Below are positions 41,715 to 49,173 of a stretch of 64,000 nucleotides of DNA, piece by piece. The stretch is taken from positions 24,747 through 88,746 of the forward strand of contig ONKQ01000004.1 in the NCBI GenBank assembly GCA_900318465.1, given 5' to 3'. This DNA comes from an uncultured Bacteroidales bacterium. GTDB taxonomy: Bacteria; Bacteroidota; Bacteroidia; Bacteroidales; F082. The translations under genes were made by a program, and so were the position numbers. How positions within the stretch are numbered: the stretch's first letter is position 1; each line of letters opens with the position of its first letter. The notes beneath the pieces were generated by a model. That model worked only from the letters and a program-made list of their open reading frames with translations. It searched no databases and was not told where the DNA came from.

Positions 41715-43091
41715 ATGAAGAAAAAGATTTGGATAAGATTGAGTTTTGTGTTGATAGTTTCTCTATTATTGATTGAGGCTTGTAATAAAGAGCATAATTC
41801 CGATTTATTTAGTGGTAGCCAATCTGTACCACCGGCCCCAACAGGTGTTTCAGCCACAATAGATGGATTGAATATTTATGTTTCTTGGAATAGAGTTTCA
41901 AATGCTAATTATTATGAATTGTATTATTCAGAAAGTAGTTCTGGACCATACGAATATCTTGAAGGAGATATTTATGATACAAATATTGGTCTCTATCTCG
42001 AAGGAGCATGGGAAGAAGATGCAGACTTATATTTCAAGGTCAAAGCTTTAAATGAATCGGGAAGTAGCCCTATGAGTAGTTATGCGCATTGCCATTATTC
42101 TTCTAATAGTGGTGGCGGAGGTGGTGGAAGCTCTATTTCTGCTCCAACAGGTGTATCCGCTGAAGTTTCTGGAACAAGAGTTTGTATCACTTGGAATAGC
42201 GTTTCCAATGCTTCTTATTATCGAGTGTATCGTGCCTCAAGTAGCAACGGTTCGTATTCAATAATTGCATCCTCTACTAGTAATACGTATTATTATGACG
42301 CATCACCTAACACATATAACTATTATAAGGTGACCGCTTTAAATTCCAGTGGCATTGAAAGTGAAAAGAGTGATTATGCTTATTGCTATTATTCTAGTGG
42401 CGGCGGAGGTGGCACCACCACTGTTCCTGATGCTCCAACTGGAGTGACAGCTGAAAATACTGGCCCAGTCCAATATCCTTACATCATCATTTCATGGAAT
42501 TCGGTTTCCAATGCCACTAGTTACAAAGTGTACAGAAGCAGTTCGGCAAATGGCAACTATTCCCAAATTGGATCTGAAACATCCTATACTTCACTTTATG
42601 ATGATAATCCGAGACAAGGTAAAAACTATTATAAAGTTAAAGCTTTTAACAGCGCAGGAGGTAGTTCGTATAGTTCATATGCAATGTACGATCATGATCC
42701 AAGCAGTCAATTAAGTCCTTGCCCAGTTCATTATACGAGTCATACGGCAACAAGTACCAAAATAACTCTAAGATGGACTAATCCGACCTCATCCGGTTGT
42801 GGTACACCAACAACAGCATATTTGAAAGTGAAAGATCCTGACACCGATGAATATGTTGTTATAGAAACCATGCCTGGTACTGATACATGGGCTTCTTTTA
42901 GTTATCTCCCGTGGATTGATGTATTCCAAGGACAAAGATGGGTTTATTGTGGAATAATCACAGAAAACTCTGCTGGCATTTCGGGAGGTCTTGCCTTAGC
43001 ATATAATGTCGATACAAATACTTGGTATGGTGGCAATGGACTCGAATTGACAGAGGAATTGAAAAAGGAATTGGAAAAGATAGAAAATTGA
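41715..43091 (+). CDS. Lipoprotein with fibronectin type III repeats
   Basis: The 458-residue protein has a lipoprotein signal ending IEAC (Cys23) and three fibronectin type III domains (about 37-130, 140-228 and 235-330), each starting PxAPTGVSA and containing SWNSVSNAxxYxVYR and YYKVxALNSxG. Gly/Ser-rich linkers join them. The last part (340-440) is less regular. It is probably a surface adhesin or binding protein. Codon use is more AT-rich than the housekeeping neighbours. Confidence 0.85.
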   Translation: MKKKIWIRLSFVLIVSLLLIEACNKEHNSDLFSGSQSVPPAPTGVSATIDGLNIYVSWNRVSNANYYELYYSESSSGPYEYLEGDIYDTNIGLYLEGAWEEDADLYFKVKALNESGSSPMSSYAHCHYSSNSGGGGGGSSISAPTGVSAEVSGTRVCITWNSVSNASYYRVYRASSSNGSYSIIASSTSNTYYYDASPNTYNYYKVTALNSSGIESEKSDYAYCYYSSGGGGGTTTVPDAPTGVTAENTGPVQYPYIIISWNSVSNATSYKVYRSSSANGNYSQIGSETSYTSLYDDNPRQGKNYYKVKAFNSAGGSSYSSYAMYDHDPSSQLSPCPVHYTSHTATSTKITLRWTNPTSSGCGTPTTAYLKVKDPDTDEYVVIETMPGTDTWASFSYLPWIDVFQGQRWVYCGIITENSAGISGGLALAYNVDTNTWYGGNGLELTEELKKELEKIEN

Positions 43092-43119
43092 TTGTTAAGT
43101 AAAACCATAATACTATACT

Positions 43120-43359
43120 ATGAGAAAAGTACTAATCCTTGCAGCAGTATTATTTAGCCTAATGCTCTTTACTCAATGCAACAAAAGTTCTTCTTGCAAG
43201 TGCGAAGAATATGACGCAACCGATAATTACTATTACGGTAGTACAACTATGGATCCTGAATCATGGGGAGCAAAAAACTGCAATGATTTGGAAATCAAAT
43301 TGCGAATGCAAGCATTGCAGTCGGGCTATGACGAATACTTCAAATGTTATAAGCAGTAA
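43120..43359 (+). CDS. Small Cys-containing lipoprotein
   Basis: The 79-residue protein has a lipoprotein signal ending FTQC (Cys20), then several Cys and Tyr residues (SSSCKCEEYDATDNYYYG, KNCNDLE, FKCYKQ). I do not recognise it. It follows the fibronectin-type gene by 28 bp, is read in the same direction and ends before a terminator, so the two form an operon. Confidence 0.72.
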   Translation: MRKVLILAAVLFSLMLFTQCNKSSSCKCEEYDATDNYYYGSTTMDPESWGAKNCNDLEIKLRMQALQSGYDEYFKCYKQ

Positions 43360-43385
43360 GGTTATAACATTTGAGTCTAAGTTGG

Positions 43386-43419
43386 AAGGAAGTGCCGCAA
43401 AGACACTTCCTTTCTTTTT
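43386..43419 (+). terminator. Terminator of the fibronectin-type operon
   Basis: Nine-base arms AAGGAAGTG/CACTTCCTT with a 9-nt loop, followed by TTCTTTTT. Confidence 0.85.
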
Positions 43420-43466
43420 GAAGCAAAATATAAATCGAAAAAATGAAAACCAATCCAAATTATCCC

Positions 43467-43474
43467 TACCTTTG
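43467..43474 (+). promoter_or_regulatory. TACCTTTG -7 box for the HTH gene
   Basis: An exact match far upstream of ATG 43746, predicting a leader of about 265 nt that contains strong secondary structure. Confidence 0.55.
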
Positions 43475-43546
43475 TCCCCAAACTAATACAAAAAGAACTA
43501 TAGACAGGAATTAGAACACAGACATAACCACTCCGGGCTTTACGCT

Positions 43547-43648
43547 CTTATTCTTTGTAATCGAAAATCTGGTACATTTTGGAGTAAGAATAAGGTTGCG
43601 AAAAGTTCATGTCCGTTGGGCGTGAACTGTTTCGTGCTTATTTACTCC
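43547..43648 (+). promoter_or_regulatory. Structured leader with mutually exclusive stems
   Basis: Stem A: a long hairpin 43581-43648 with paired blocks GGAGTAA/TTACTCC, TAAG/CTTA, CGAAA/TTTCG and AGTTCATG/CGTGAACT, 24 pairs in all, one of them a T-G wobble that suits the plus-strand RNA. Stem B: CTTATTCTT (43547-43555) pairs perfectly with AAGAATAAG (43586-43594). The two stems use the same bases and cannot form together, as in attenuators and riboswitches. I recognise no known riboswitch class. Confidence 0.5.
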
Positions 43649-43745
43649 AACGGTTTACCAGAGCCGCGATTATAGGATAAGCAATCAAAACGGTTTCCGC
43701 CCGTTTTGTATGCCCACCGCGCAAGGCTCCCGCAAAGGCAAACCG

Positions 43746-43985
43746 ATGAACGAAGAACCGCACATAGGGAAACTCATCAAGGCAGAACTGGCACGACAGG
43801 GGCGCAGCATCACATGGCTTGCCACGCAATTGGGCTACTCGCGGCAATATGTCTACAAACTCTTCCGCCGCAAATGGATCTACACGGATTTACTGCTCAA
43901 AATCAGCGATTTATTGGATTATGATTTTTTCAAATGCTTTTCGGAATGGCGGGAACAGAGGGATAAAACAACTACCAAATCATAA
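43746..43985 (+). CDS. Small helix-turn-helix DNA-binding protein
   Basis: The 79-residue protein has an XRE-like HTH: IGKLIKAELARQGRSITWLA, then QLGYSRQYVYKLF as recognition helix region, and LLLKISDLLDYDFF. I start it at ATG 43746 (MNEEPHIG); an upstream in-frame ATG is less likely. It ends 14 bp inside the convergent ParE-like toxin gene. It might regulate that module or the neighbouring lipoproteins. Confidence 0.75.
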   Translation: MNEEPHIGKLIKAELARQGRSITWLATQLGYSRQYVYKLFRRKWIYTDLLLKISDLLDYDFFKCFSEWREQRDKTTTKS

Positions 43986-44280
43986 TCTTGGAAGAAATAA
44001 TCTTATGCACAAAGACATATCTTTCAGTTTTGTGGAAAATAATACTCCATTTTCGATTGTTGGTCAACATTCTTTGTGCAAGAGGATGGTATAATGCCAA
44101 AGTTTTGGATGGAAGCACTGCCATCGCATCGGCCAGATAAGACAATTGATTGATTTCAGTAATGAGGTCGTCGGCATAACGCAACGCATTCTCCTCCGAA
44201 GTATTAAAGGTGACAAACTCGATAATTTCCGTGAGGTCATCCTTGACTTGAGGCAGAATGATTACTTCTCTGATTTTCAT
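43972..44280 (-). CDS. RelE/ParE-family toxin
   Basis: The 102-residue protein matches ParE-type toxins: IILPQVKDDLTEIIEFV at the start, then NALRYADDLITEINQLSYLADAM and RKWSIIFHKTERYVFVHKIIS near the end. ParE toxins usually poison gyrase; RelE relatives cut mRNA, and the sequence does not decide. The gene overlaps its antitoxin by 44 bp, longer than usual. Confidence 0.82.
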   Translation of the reverse strand: MKIREVIILPQVKDDLTEIIEFVTFNTSEENALRYADDLITEINQLSYLADAMAVLPSKTLALYHPLAQRMLTNNRKWSIIFHKTERYVFVHKIISSKIMIW

Positions 44281-44446
44281 AATGTTTTCTAATTCCGTTT
44301 TTCAGTAAAGCACCAAATTGCGAAACCGTCATACTGCCTTCAGGGATGGTTTCGTCAACGGTCGCCAAACCCGAATTAATCAGATTCCCGATGGTGTCAA
44401 TTACAGCTTGATTGCTCTCATCGTATCTCAAAGTTATCGTGGTCAT
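44237..44446 (-). CDS. Putative antitoxin of the ParE-like module
   Basis: The 69-residue protein begins MTTITLRYDESNQAVIDTIG, a ribbon-helix-helix-like strand and helix, with LINSGLATVDETIPEG and a basic C-terminus. Position directly upstream of and overlapping the toxin gene supports an antitoxin role. ATG 44446 lies 26 bp after a good promoter box. Confidence 0.68.
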   Translation of the reverse strand: MTTITLRYDESNQAVIDTIGNLINSGLATVDETIPEGSMTVSQFGALLKNGIRKHYENQRSNHSASSQG

Positions 44447-44472
44447 CCTTTTTTTGTTAGTTGTTTCTGCTG

Positions 44473-44480
44473 CAAAAGTA
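44473..44480 (-). promoter_or_regulatory. TACTTTTG -7 box for the ParE-like module
   Basis: An exact consensus match on the minus strand, back-to-back with the box at 44522. Confidence 0.6.
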
Positions 44481-44521
44481 ACAAATTTCCTTAAATCACA
44501 TGAAGTTTCCCAAATTATTCC

Positions 44522-44529
44522 TACCTTTG
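44522..44529 (+). promoter_or_regulatory. TACCTTTG -7 box for the pseudouridine synthase operon
   Basis: An exact match 34 bp upstream of ATG 44564. Confidence 0.65.
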
Positions 44530-44563
44530 CCGCCCAATTTCCAACTATCAATACTTAAACTAA

Positions 44564-46111
44564 ATGACTGACAACGAAAGATCTGGCAAGCGTCCGCGCA
44601 CCAGAAGAGAGGAACCGGAAGAGTTCCAACAGAGAAGGTCCTTCAAGTTTTATCACCGCGACGGTGACGAAGAGGGACAAGAAAGAGAGTTTGGCGACGA
44701 GCCGAGAGGTGAACGCCGCCGCTTCAGCGACCGTGGCGACCGCAAGTTTGGCGACCGCCGCTTCCATGACGACGACAGACCGCGTCGCCGTTTTAATGAC
44801 GATGATGAACGTCCAAGACGCAGATTTGATGATGACGAGCGTCCAAGACGTAGATTTGATGATGACGAGCGTCCGAGACGTAGATTCAATGACGACGACA
44901 GACCGAGAGGCGAGCGTCGTTTCCATGACGACGACAGACCGAGACGCAGATTTGACGACGATGAGCGTCCACGCCGCAGATTCAACGATGACGACAAACC
45001 GAGAGAACGTCGTTTCCATGACGACGACCGCCCACGCCGCAGATTTGACGACGATGAGCGTCCACGCCGCAGATTCAACGATGACGACAAACCAAGAGAG
45101 CGTCGTTTCCGTGACGACGACCGCCCACGCCGCAGATTTGACGATGATGAGCGTCCACGCCGCAGATTCAACGATGACGACAAACCGAGAGAGCGTCGTT
45201 TCCGTGACGACGACCGTCCGCGCCGCAGGTTTGACGACGATGAGCGTCCACGCCGCCGTTTCGACGACGAAAGACCACGTGGCGACCGCAAGTTTGGCGA
45301 CCGTCCGCGCCGCAATTTCGATGATGACCAAGAGCAACGCCATGGTCGCAAGGGCTATGTCCGCGAAAAGAATCCAGAGTACGACCGCCCGAAAGCAACT
45401 GGCGAAATCCGCCTGAACAAATATTTGGCCGACTGTGGTATCTGCTCGCGCCGCGAGGCAGACGACCTCATCAAAGCCGGCTGTGTGTCTGTCAACGGCG
45501 AGGTCATCACTACAATGGGATACAAAGTGAAGACGGATGACAAAGTGGTTTATGGCGGACAGACCCTCAACCGCGAGAAGCTCCGTTACATCCTGCTCAA
45601 CAAGCCCAAAGGCTACATCACCACGTCGGACGACCCGTATGAGCGCGACACTGTGATGGAATTGGTGAAAGACGCCTGCCCCGAGCGCATCTTCCCTGTC
45701 GGTCGCTTAGACAAAGGCACCACAGGCCTGCTGCTCTTCACCAACGACGGCGACCTGACCAAGAAACTCACCCACCCAAGCAGCGAGGTGCCGAAGCTTT
45801 ACCACGTCACCTTAAACAAGCCTTTGACCAAGAACGATATGCTACGCATCGCCGAAGGCATTGAGCTTGACGACGGCCCTATTGCCGCCGACAGCATTGC
45901 CTACGACCAAGACGACGACAGCAAGACAAGCATCGGCATCGAACTCCATTCAGGCCGCAACCGCATTGTGCGCCGCATATTCGAACACCTTGGTTATGAA
46001 GTTGTTAAGCTTGACCGCGTAATGTTCGCCGGTTTGGATAAATATCGCCTGCCCCGTGGCGAGTGGCGTTTCCTCACCGATCTTGAGGTGATGAACCTGA
46101 AGCAACTTTGA
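44564..46111 (+). CDS. RsuA/RluB-type pseudouridine synthase with Arg/Asp repeat extension
   Basis: The 515-residue protein has a catalytic C-terminal half of normal size: an S4 domain (IRLNKYLADCGICSRREADD, about 280-345) and the synthase core with VGRLDKGTTGLLLFTNDGDL carrying the catalytic Asp, then GRNRIVRRIFEHLGYEV. It isomerises a uridine in rRNA (16S or 23S not decided). The first 270 residues are a disordered extension of repeated DDDRPRRRF and DDDERPRRRF units, probably an RNA-binding tail, built from near-identical DNA repeats of about 30 bp. Confidence 0.9.
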   Translation: MTDNERSGKRPRTRREEPEEFQQRRSFKFYHRDGDEEGQEREFGDEPRGERRRFSDRGDRKFGDRRFHDDDRPRRRFNDDDERPRRRFDDDERPRRRFDDDERPRRRFNDDDRPRGERRFHDDDRPRRRFDDDERPRRRFNDDDKPRERRFHDDDRPRRRFDDDERPRRRFNDDDKPRERRFRDDDRPRRRFDDDERPRRRFNDDDKPRERRFRDDDRPRRRFDDDERPRRRFDDERPRGDRKFGDRPRRNFDDDQEQRHGRKGYVREKNPEYDRPKATGEIRLNKYLADCGICSRREADDLIKAGCVSVNGEVITTMGYKVKTDDKVVYGGQTLNREKLRYILLNKPKGYITTSDDPYERDTVMELVKDACPERIFPVGRLDKGTTGLLLFTNDGDLTKKLTHPSSEVPKLYHVTLNKPLTKNDMLRIAEGIELDDGPIAADSIAYDQDDDSKTSIGIELHSGRNRIVRRIFEHLGYEVVKLDRVMFAGLDKYRLPRGEWRFLTDLEVMNLKQL

Positions 46112-47286
46112 CCTTGAACGAAATCACACGACAATTCATCAGGGACAACCTGAACACCGACGTGCCGACGCTCGCCTTACGCAAGGCGCCCGTCGGCACC
46201 GACGTTTCATTGGCACTGCGACAAATCGAGGCACGACAACTCTTGCAAAAGAAAGTGCCTGAATGGAGCACTAACGAAGACTTGCTCTTCCCCGCTCATC
46301 TTTCCATCGAGCAATGCTCGTCGGAAGCCACTGCCCGATACAAATCCAACCTATTGAAAAGCAACACCTTCGCCGACCTCACTGGAGGATTGGGCATCGA
46401 TACTTATTACCTTTCACAGCGATTCCAAGAGACCGATTATGTGGAACGTCAACCTGAACTTTGCGCATTGGCGAGACATAATTTCGACATCTTACAAACT
46501 AACATCAAGGTTTATAACGAATCGGCTGAGGAATATCTAAAACATTGCGAACCAAAAGATTGCATCTATATTGACCCTGCCCGCCGCGACAGCCTCGGAC
46601 GCAAAACCGTCAGCATCGCTGATTGCACACCCGATGTCGTGACATTGCAAGATCTGCTTCTGCAAAAAGCCGAGACCGTCATGGTCAAACTTTCGCCTAT
46701 GCTTGATATCAGCAAGGCTTTGGAAGAACTGAAATGCGTGAAAGAGATTCATGTTTTGGCTGTCGGCAATGAATGTAAAGAGTTGGTTTTCATAATGAAA
46801 GTTGGTTTTTCAGGCCAACCGATACTGTATGCCGCCAACCTGATGACCCAACAACCTATTGTCAGTTTTACGCTTGAAGAAGAACACGACTGTCCCTTGC
46901 GCCTTGCCGAAAGCATGGGACGCTATCTTTACGAACCAAACGCCGCTTTGATGAAAGCAGGTTGCTACAAACTGCTCGCCCACCGTTTTGATGTACTTAA
47001 ACTACACAAAAACAGCCATTTATATACGTCTGATACTTTGTTTCCCGACTTCGCTGGGCGTGTTTTTGAAATTGAAGGTTATGCACCTTATCACAAAAAG
47101 GTGAAGCAAACCCTTTTGGCCGATGTCGACAAAGCCAACCTCGCCGTGCGCAATTTTCCCCTTGGCGTTGACGAGCTTCGCAAAACCCTGAAAATCAAGG
47201 AAGGCGGAGAAATCTATCTTTTTGCCACCACCTTGCGCGATGGGGAAAAAGTCATCATCAGAACGAAAAAATCCGCCTCTGAATGA
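46108..47286 (+). CDS. THUMP-like SAM-dependent methyltransferase
   Basis: The 392-residue protein has motif I in FADLTGGLGIDTYYLSQ (about 94-110), an acidic EYL region, and motif IV DPARRDSLGRKTVS. The C-terminal part (YAPYHKKVKQTLL onward, then GGEIYLFATTLRDGEK) matches the THUMP-like domain of a Bacteroidota methyltransferase group, probably acting on RNA. The likely start is TTG 46108, overlapping the preceding TGA by 4 bp (TTGA); a second TTG follows six bases later. Confidence 0.82.
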   Translation: MTLNEITRQFIRDNLNTDVPTLALRKAPVGTDVSLALRQIEARQLLQKKVPEWSTNEDLLFPAHLSIEQCSSEATARYKSNLLKSNTFADLTGGLGIDTYYLSQRFQETDYVERQPELCALARHNFDILQTNIKVYNESAEEYLKHCEPKDCIYIDPARRDSLGRKTVSIADCTPDVVTLQDLLLQKAETVMVKLSPMLDISKALEELKCVKEIHVLAVGNECKELVFIMKVGFSGQPILYAANLMTQQPIVSFTLEEEHDCPLRLAESMGRYLYEPNAALMKAGCYKLLAHRFDVLKLHKNSHLYTSDTLFPDFAGRVFEIEGYAPYHKKVKQTLLADVDKANLAVRNFPLGVDELRKTLKIKEGGEIYLFATTLRDGEKVIIRTKKSASE

Positions 47287-47295
47287 AGCGGATTT
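47269..47295 (+). terminator. Terminator overlapping the methyltransferase stop
   Basis: Eight-base arms AAATCCGC/GCGGATTT around the TGA. Symmetric A/T flanks allow use by the convergent gene too. Confidence 0.65.
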
Positions 47296-47318
47296 ACTTG
47301 TTAATCAATCTTTTGAGT

Positions 47319-47630
47319 TCATCTCTTGTCGGGAATACCGAATTTGATCCACCATGTTTGGTCGTATTTCAACTTCACGGCACGTTTCACCTCTTTGGTA
47401 TCCTGTTTCAGCTCGTCAAGCACGCCATGGGCTTTGTCGCTTTTTTTGCGGTATTCTTCCTGCATACGGTCCAATTCAGCCGACATGGCCTCCAACCGTT
47501 TGCAGTCGTCTTCCATTTTTTGCAGCATGGCATCGTCGACACCGGCATCGCGACCCATGCGTTGATTGCGTTTGATTCCCGAAATAATGAGCTTTGATTT
47601 CTCAAGCTGGTCTTTAAAAATTTGATACAT
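47319..47630 (-). CDS. Small coiled-coil protein of unknown function
   Basis: The 103-residue protein is mostly helical, with heptad-like spacing through about 5-75 (MLQKMEDDCKRLEAMSAEL) and a C-terminal KLKYDQTWWIKFGIPDKR. No known domain is recognised. It is a single gene with its own promoter, converging on the methyltransferase. Confidence 0.7.
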   Translation of the reverse strand: MYQIFKDQLEKSKLIISGIKRNQRMGRDAGVDDAMLQKMEDDCKRLEAMSAELDRMQEEYRKKSDKAHGVLDELKQDTKEVKRAVKLKYDQTWWIKFGIPDKR

Positions 47631-47682
47631 AATGACTTATTCTTTCTTTGTGTTGGTTCTTTAGATTATGCTTTTGCGGCTG

Positions 47683-47690
47683 CAAAATTA
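47683..47690 (-). promoter_or_regulatory. TAATTTTG -7 box for the coiled-coil gene
   Basis: An exact consensus match on the minus strand, 52 bp upstream of ATG 47630 and just after the GH28 stop. Confidence 0.6.
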
Positions 47691-47697
47691 GCAAATT

Positions 47698-49173
47698 TTA
47701 TTTCCTTTCAAAAACATTCTGCTTCTTTTCCTTTTCAGGCTCCTCAACCGTCAATGCTTCAATCTGATGATTGCTGACATCGTCCATCACGATGGCGGTG
47801 CGATAGTCTTTTTTCAAAGCAGTCAGTTTGATGTTTTTCATGGTCAGACCGTCGACATGGCGAATGAAGAAACCCCATGCGGGCAGTTCCTCGTGTTGCG
47901 AGAACTCGGGATAGGCTTTCGGCATTTCGGGCACTTTGTCCAATTCGTCGAGGCCCACATAGGCATAATGCGGGTCGCCACCACCCGGGAAAACAATGTC
48001 GATATTCTCTAAAGTAACGTTCTTTATCTTACTGTCTTTCAATCCGATGATACCACAAGGTGAAATATTGCGCGGCAAGTCTTCGATGGGGCCTTCGTAC
48101 TCGTAGCCCGCATCGGGCTTGGTGGTGGCCACTTCGCAAGTCAGGTTGCGGATGGTGATGCCGTCCATGAAGCTTTGTTTGTCGCGACGTGCGCCGATGT
48201 TCAGGTAGATGGCGTTGCCGACATTGGTGCCATAAAGCGAGTCAACTAGGATGTTCTCACAAATGCCGCCGTCCACACTTTGGATGGTAATGGCACTGCG
48301 ATAAGTATCGTAAACGGTGTTGTTGATGATTTTCACGTTCTTGAAACCGCCCGCCCCCATCGTACCGAACTTGATGCCACTCGCGCTACTGCGGGCGGTG
48401 CAATTGCGCACTTCCACGTTTTGGCACAACTTCTTGGCACTGTGCGACTTGAGGCAGATGGCATCGTCGCTTGCATTGATGTAACTGTTGGTGAGGAGGA
48501 AGCCATTGCAATCCACAATGTCGATGCCGTCGTTGTTCCAAAAGGCCGTGCTTTGGATGCGCACGTTGTTCACCTTGACGTTCTCGCATTGGTCGTACAT
48601 CGTCACCCAATTGGCGGCATTGCGGAAAGTCACATTGTCGACCTCAACATTTTTGCACTCCCTGAAAATCAGCAACCTGGGACGAAAGCCCTCGCCTACA
48701 CGGTCGTTGCTTAGTTTGTCTTTCATGAGACCTTTGTGCACCAAATCCGTGCAGTTGTTGCCCAACTCGCGTCCTTGTCCCTCGATGACGCCACCACTGT
48801 TGTAATAACCGATGAGGCGGATGTTTTCCACACCTTCTGCTAAGATGAGGGCATGGTCGTTAGTGGCGTTAAGTCGGTCATAATCAAAAGGATTTGTGCT
48901 ACCGACCAGCACGGCACCTTCAACGAGTTCTATGGTGACGTTGGATTTGAGATGGATGCTTCCCGTCAGGTAGCGACCCACCCAAAAGCGGAGCGTACCA
49001 CCGCCTTGTTCCGCAATCCAGTCGATGGCGTACTGGATGCTGCGGGTGTTCATGGTGACGCCATCGCTGCGGATGCCGAATTTCGAGGCGTTGTAAATAG
49101 GTTTTTGCTCCTGCGCGAGGGCTTGAGTGCCCATCAGCAGGAAGAGACAGAGGGTTAGGAGATGCTTTTTCAT
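47698..49173 (-). CDS. Glycoside hydrolase family 28 (polygalacturonase-like)
   Basis: The 491-residue protein has a signal peptide (1-21, ending ALAQ) and a right-handed parallel beta-helix. GH28 catalytic landmarks are present: WNNDGIDIVDCNGF, then INASDDAICLKS with the paired Asp, and SSASGIKFGTMGAGGF. GH28 enzymes hydrolyse galacturonan or rhamnogalacturonan linkages in pectin. Its ATG overlaps the stop of the GH106 gene by 4 bp. There is no type IX sorting domain, so a periplasmic location is likely. Confidence 0.92.
   Translation of the reverse strand: MKKHLLTLCLFLLMGTQALAQEQKPIYNASKFGIRSDGVTMNTRSIQYAIDWIAEQGGGTLRFWVGRYLTGSIHLKSNVTIELVEGAVLVGSTNPFDYDRLNATNDHALILAEGVENIRLIGYYNSGGVIEGQGRELGNNCTDLVHKGLMKDKLSNDRVGEGFRPRLLIFRECKNVEVDNVTFRNAANWVTMYDQCENVKVNNVRIQSTAFWNNDGIDIVDCNGFLLTNSYINASDDAICLKSHSAKKLCQNVEVRNCTARSSASGIKFGTMGAGGFKNVKIINNTVYDTYRSAITIQSVDGGICENILVDSLYGTNVGNAIYLNIGARRDKQSFMDGITIRNLTCEVATTKPDAGYEYEGPIEDLPRNISPCGIIGLKDSKIKNVTLENIDIVFPGGGDPHYAYVGLDELDKVPEMPKAYPEFSQHEELPAWGFFIRHVDGLTMKNIKLTALKKDYRTAIVMDDVSNHQIEALTVEEPEKEKKQNVFERK

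Noticed and set aside
43746-44446. HTH gene as third member of the ParE-like module
   Set aside because: It is on the opposite strand with its own distant promoter; only proximity supports it.
44653-45351. Minus-strand frames of about 230-260 codons within the Arg/Asp repeat region
   Set aside because: They are mirror readings of the repeat tail; low complexity only.
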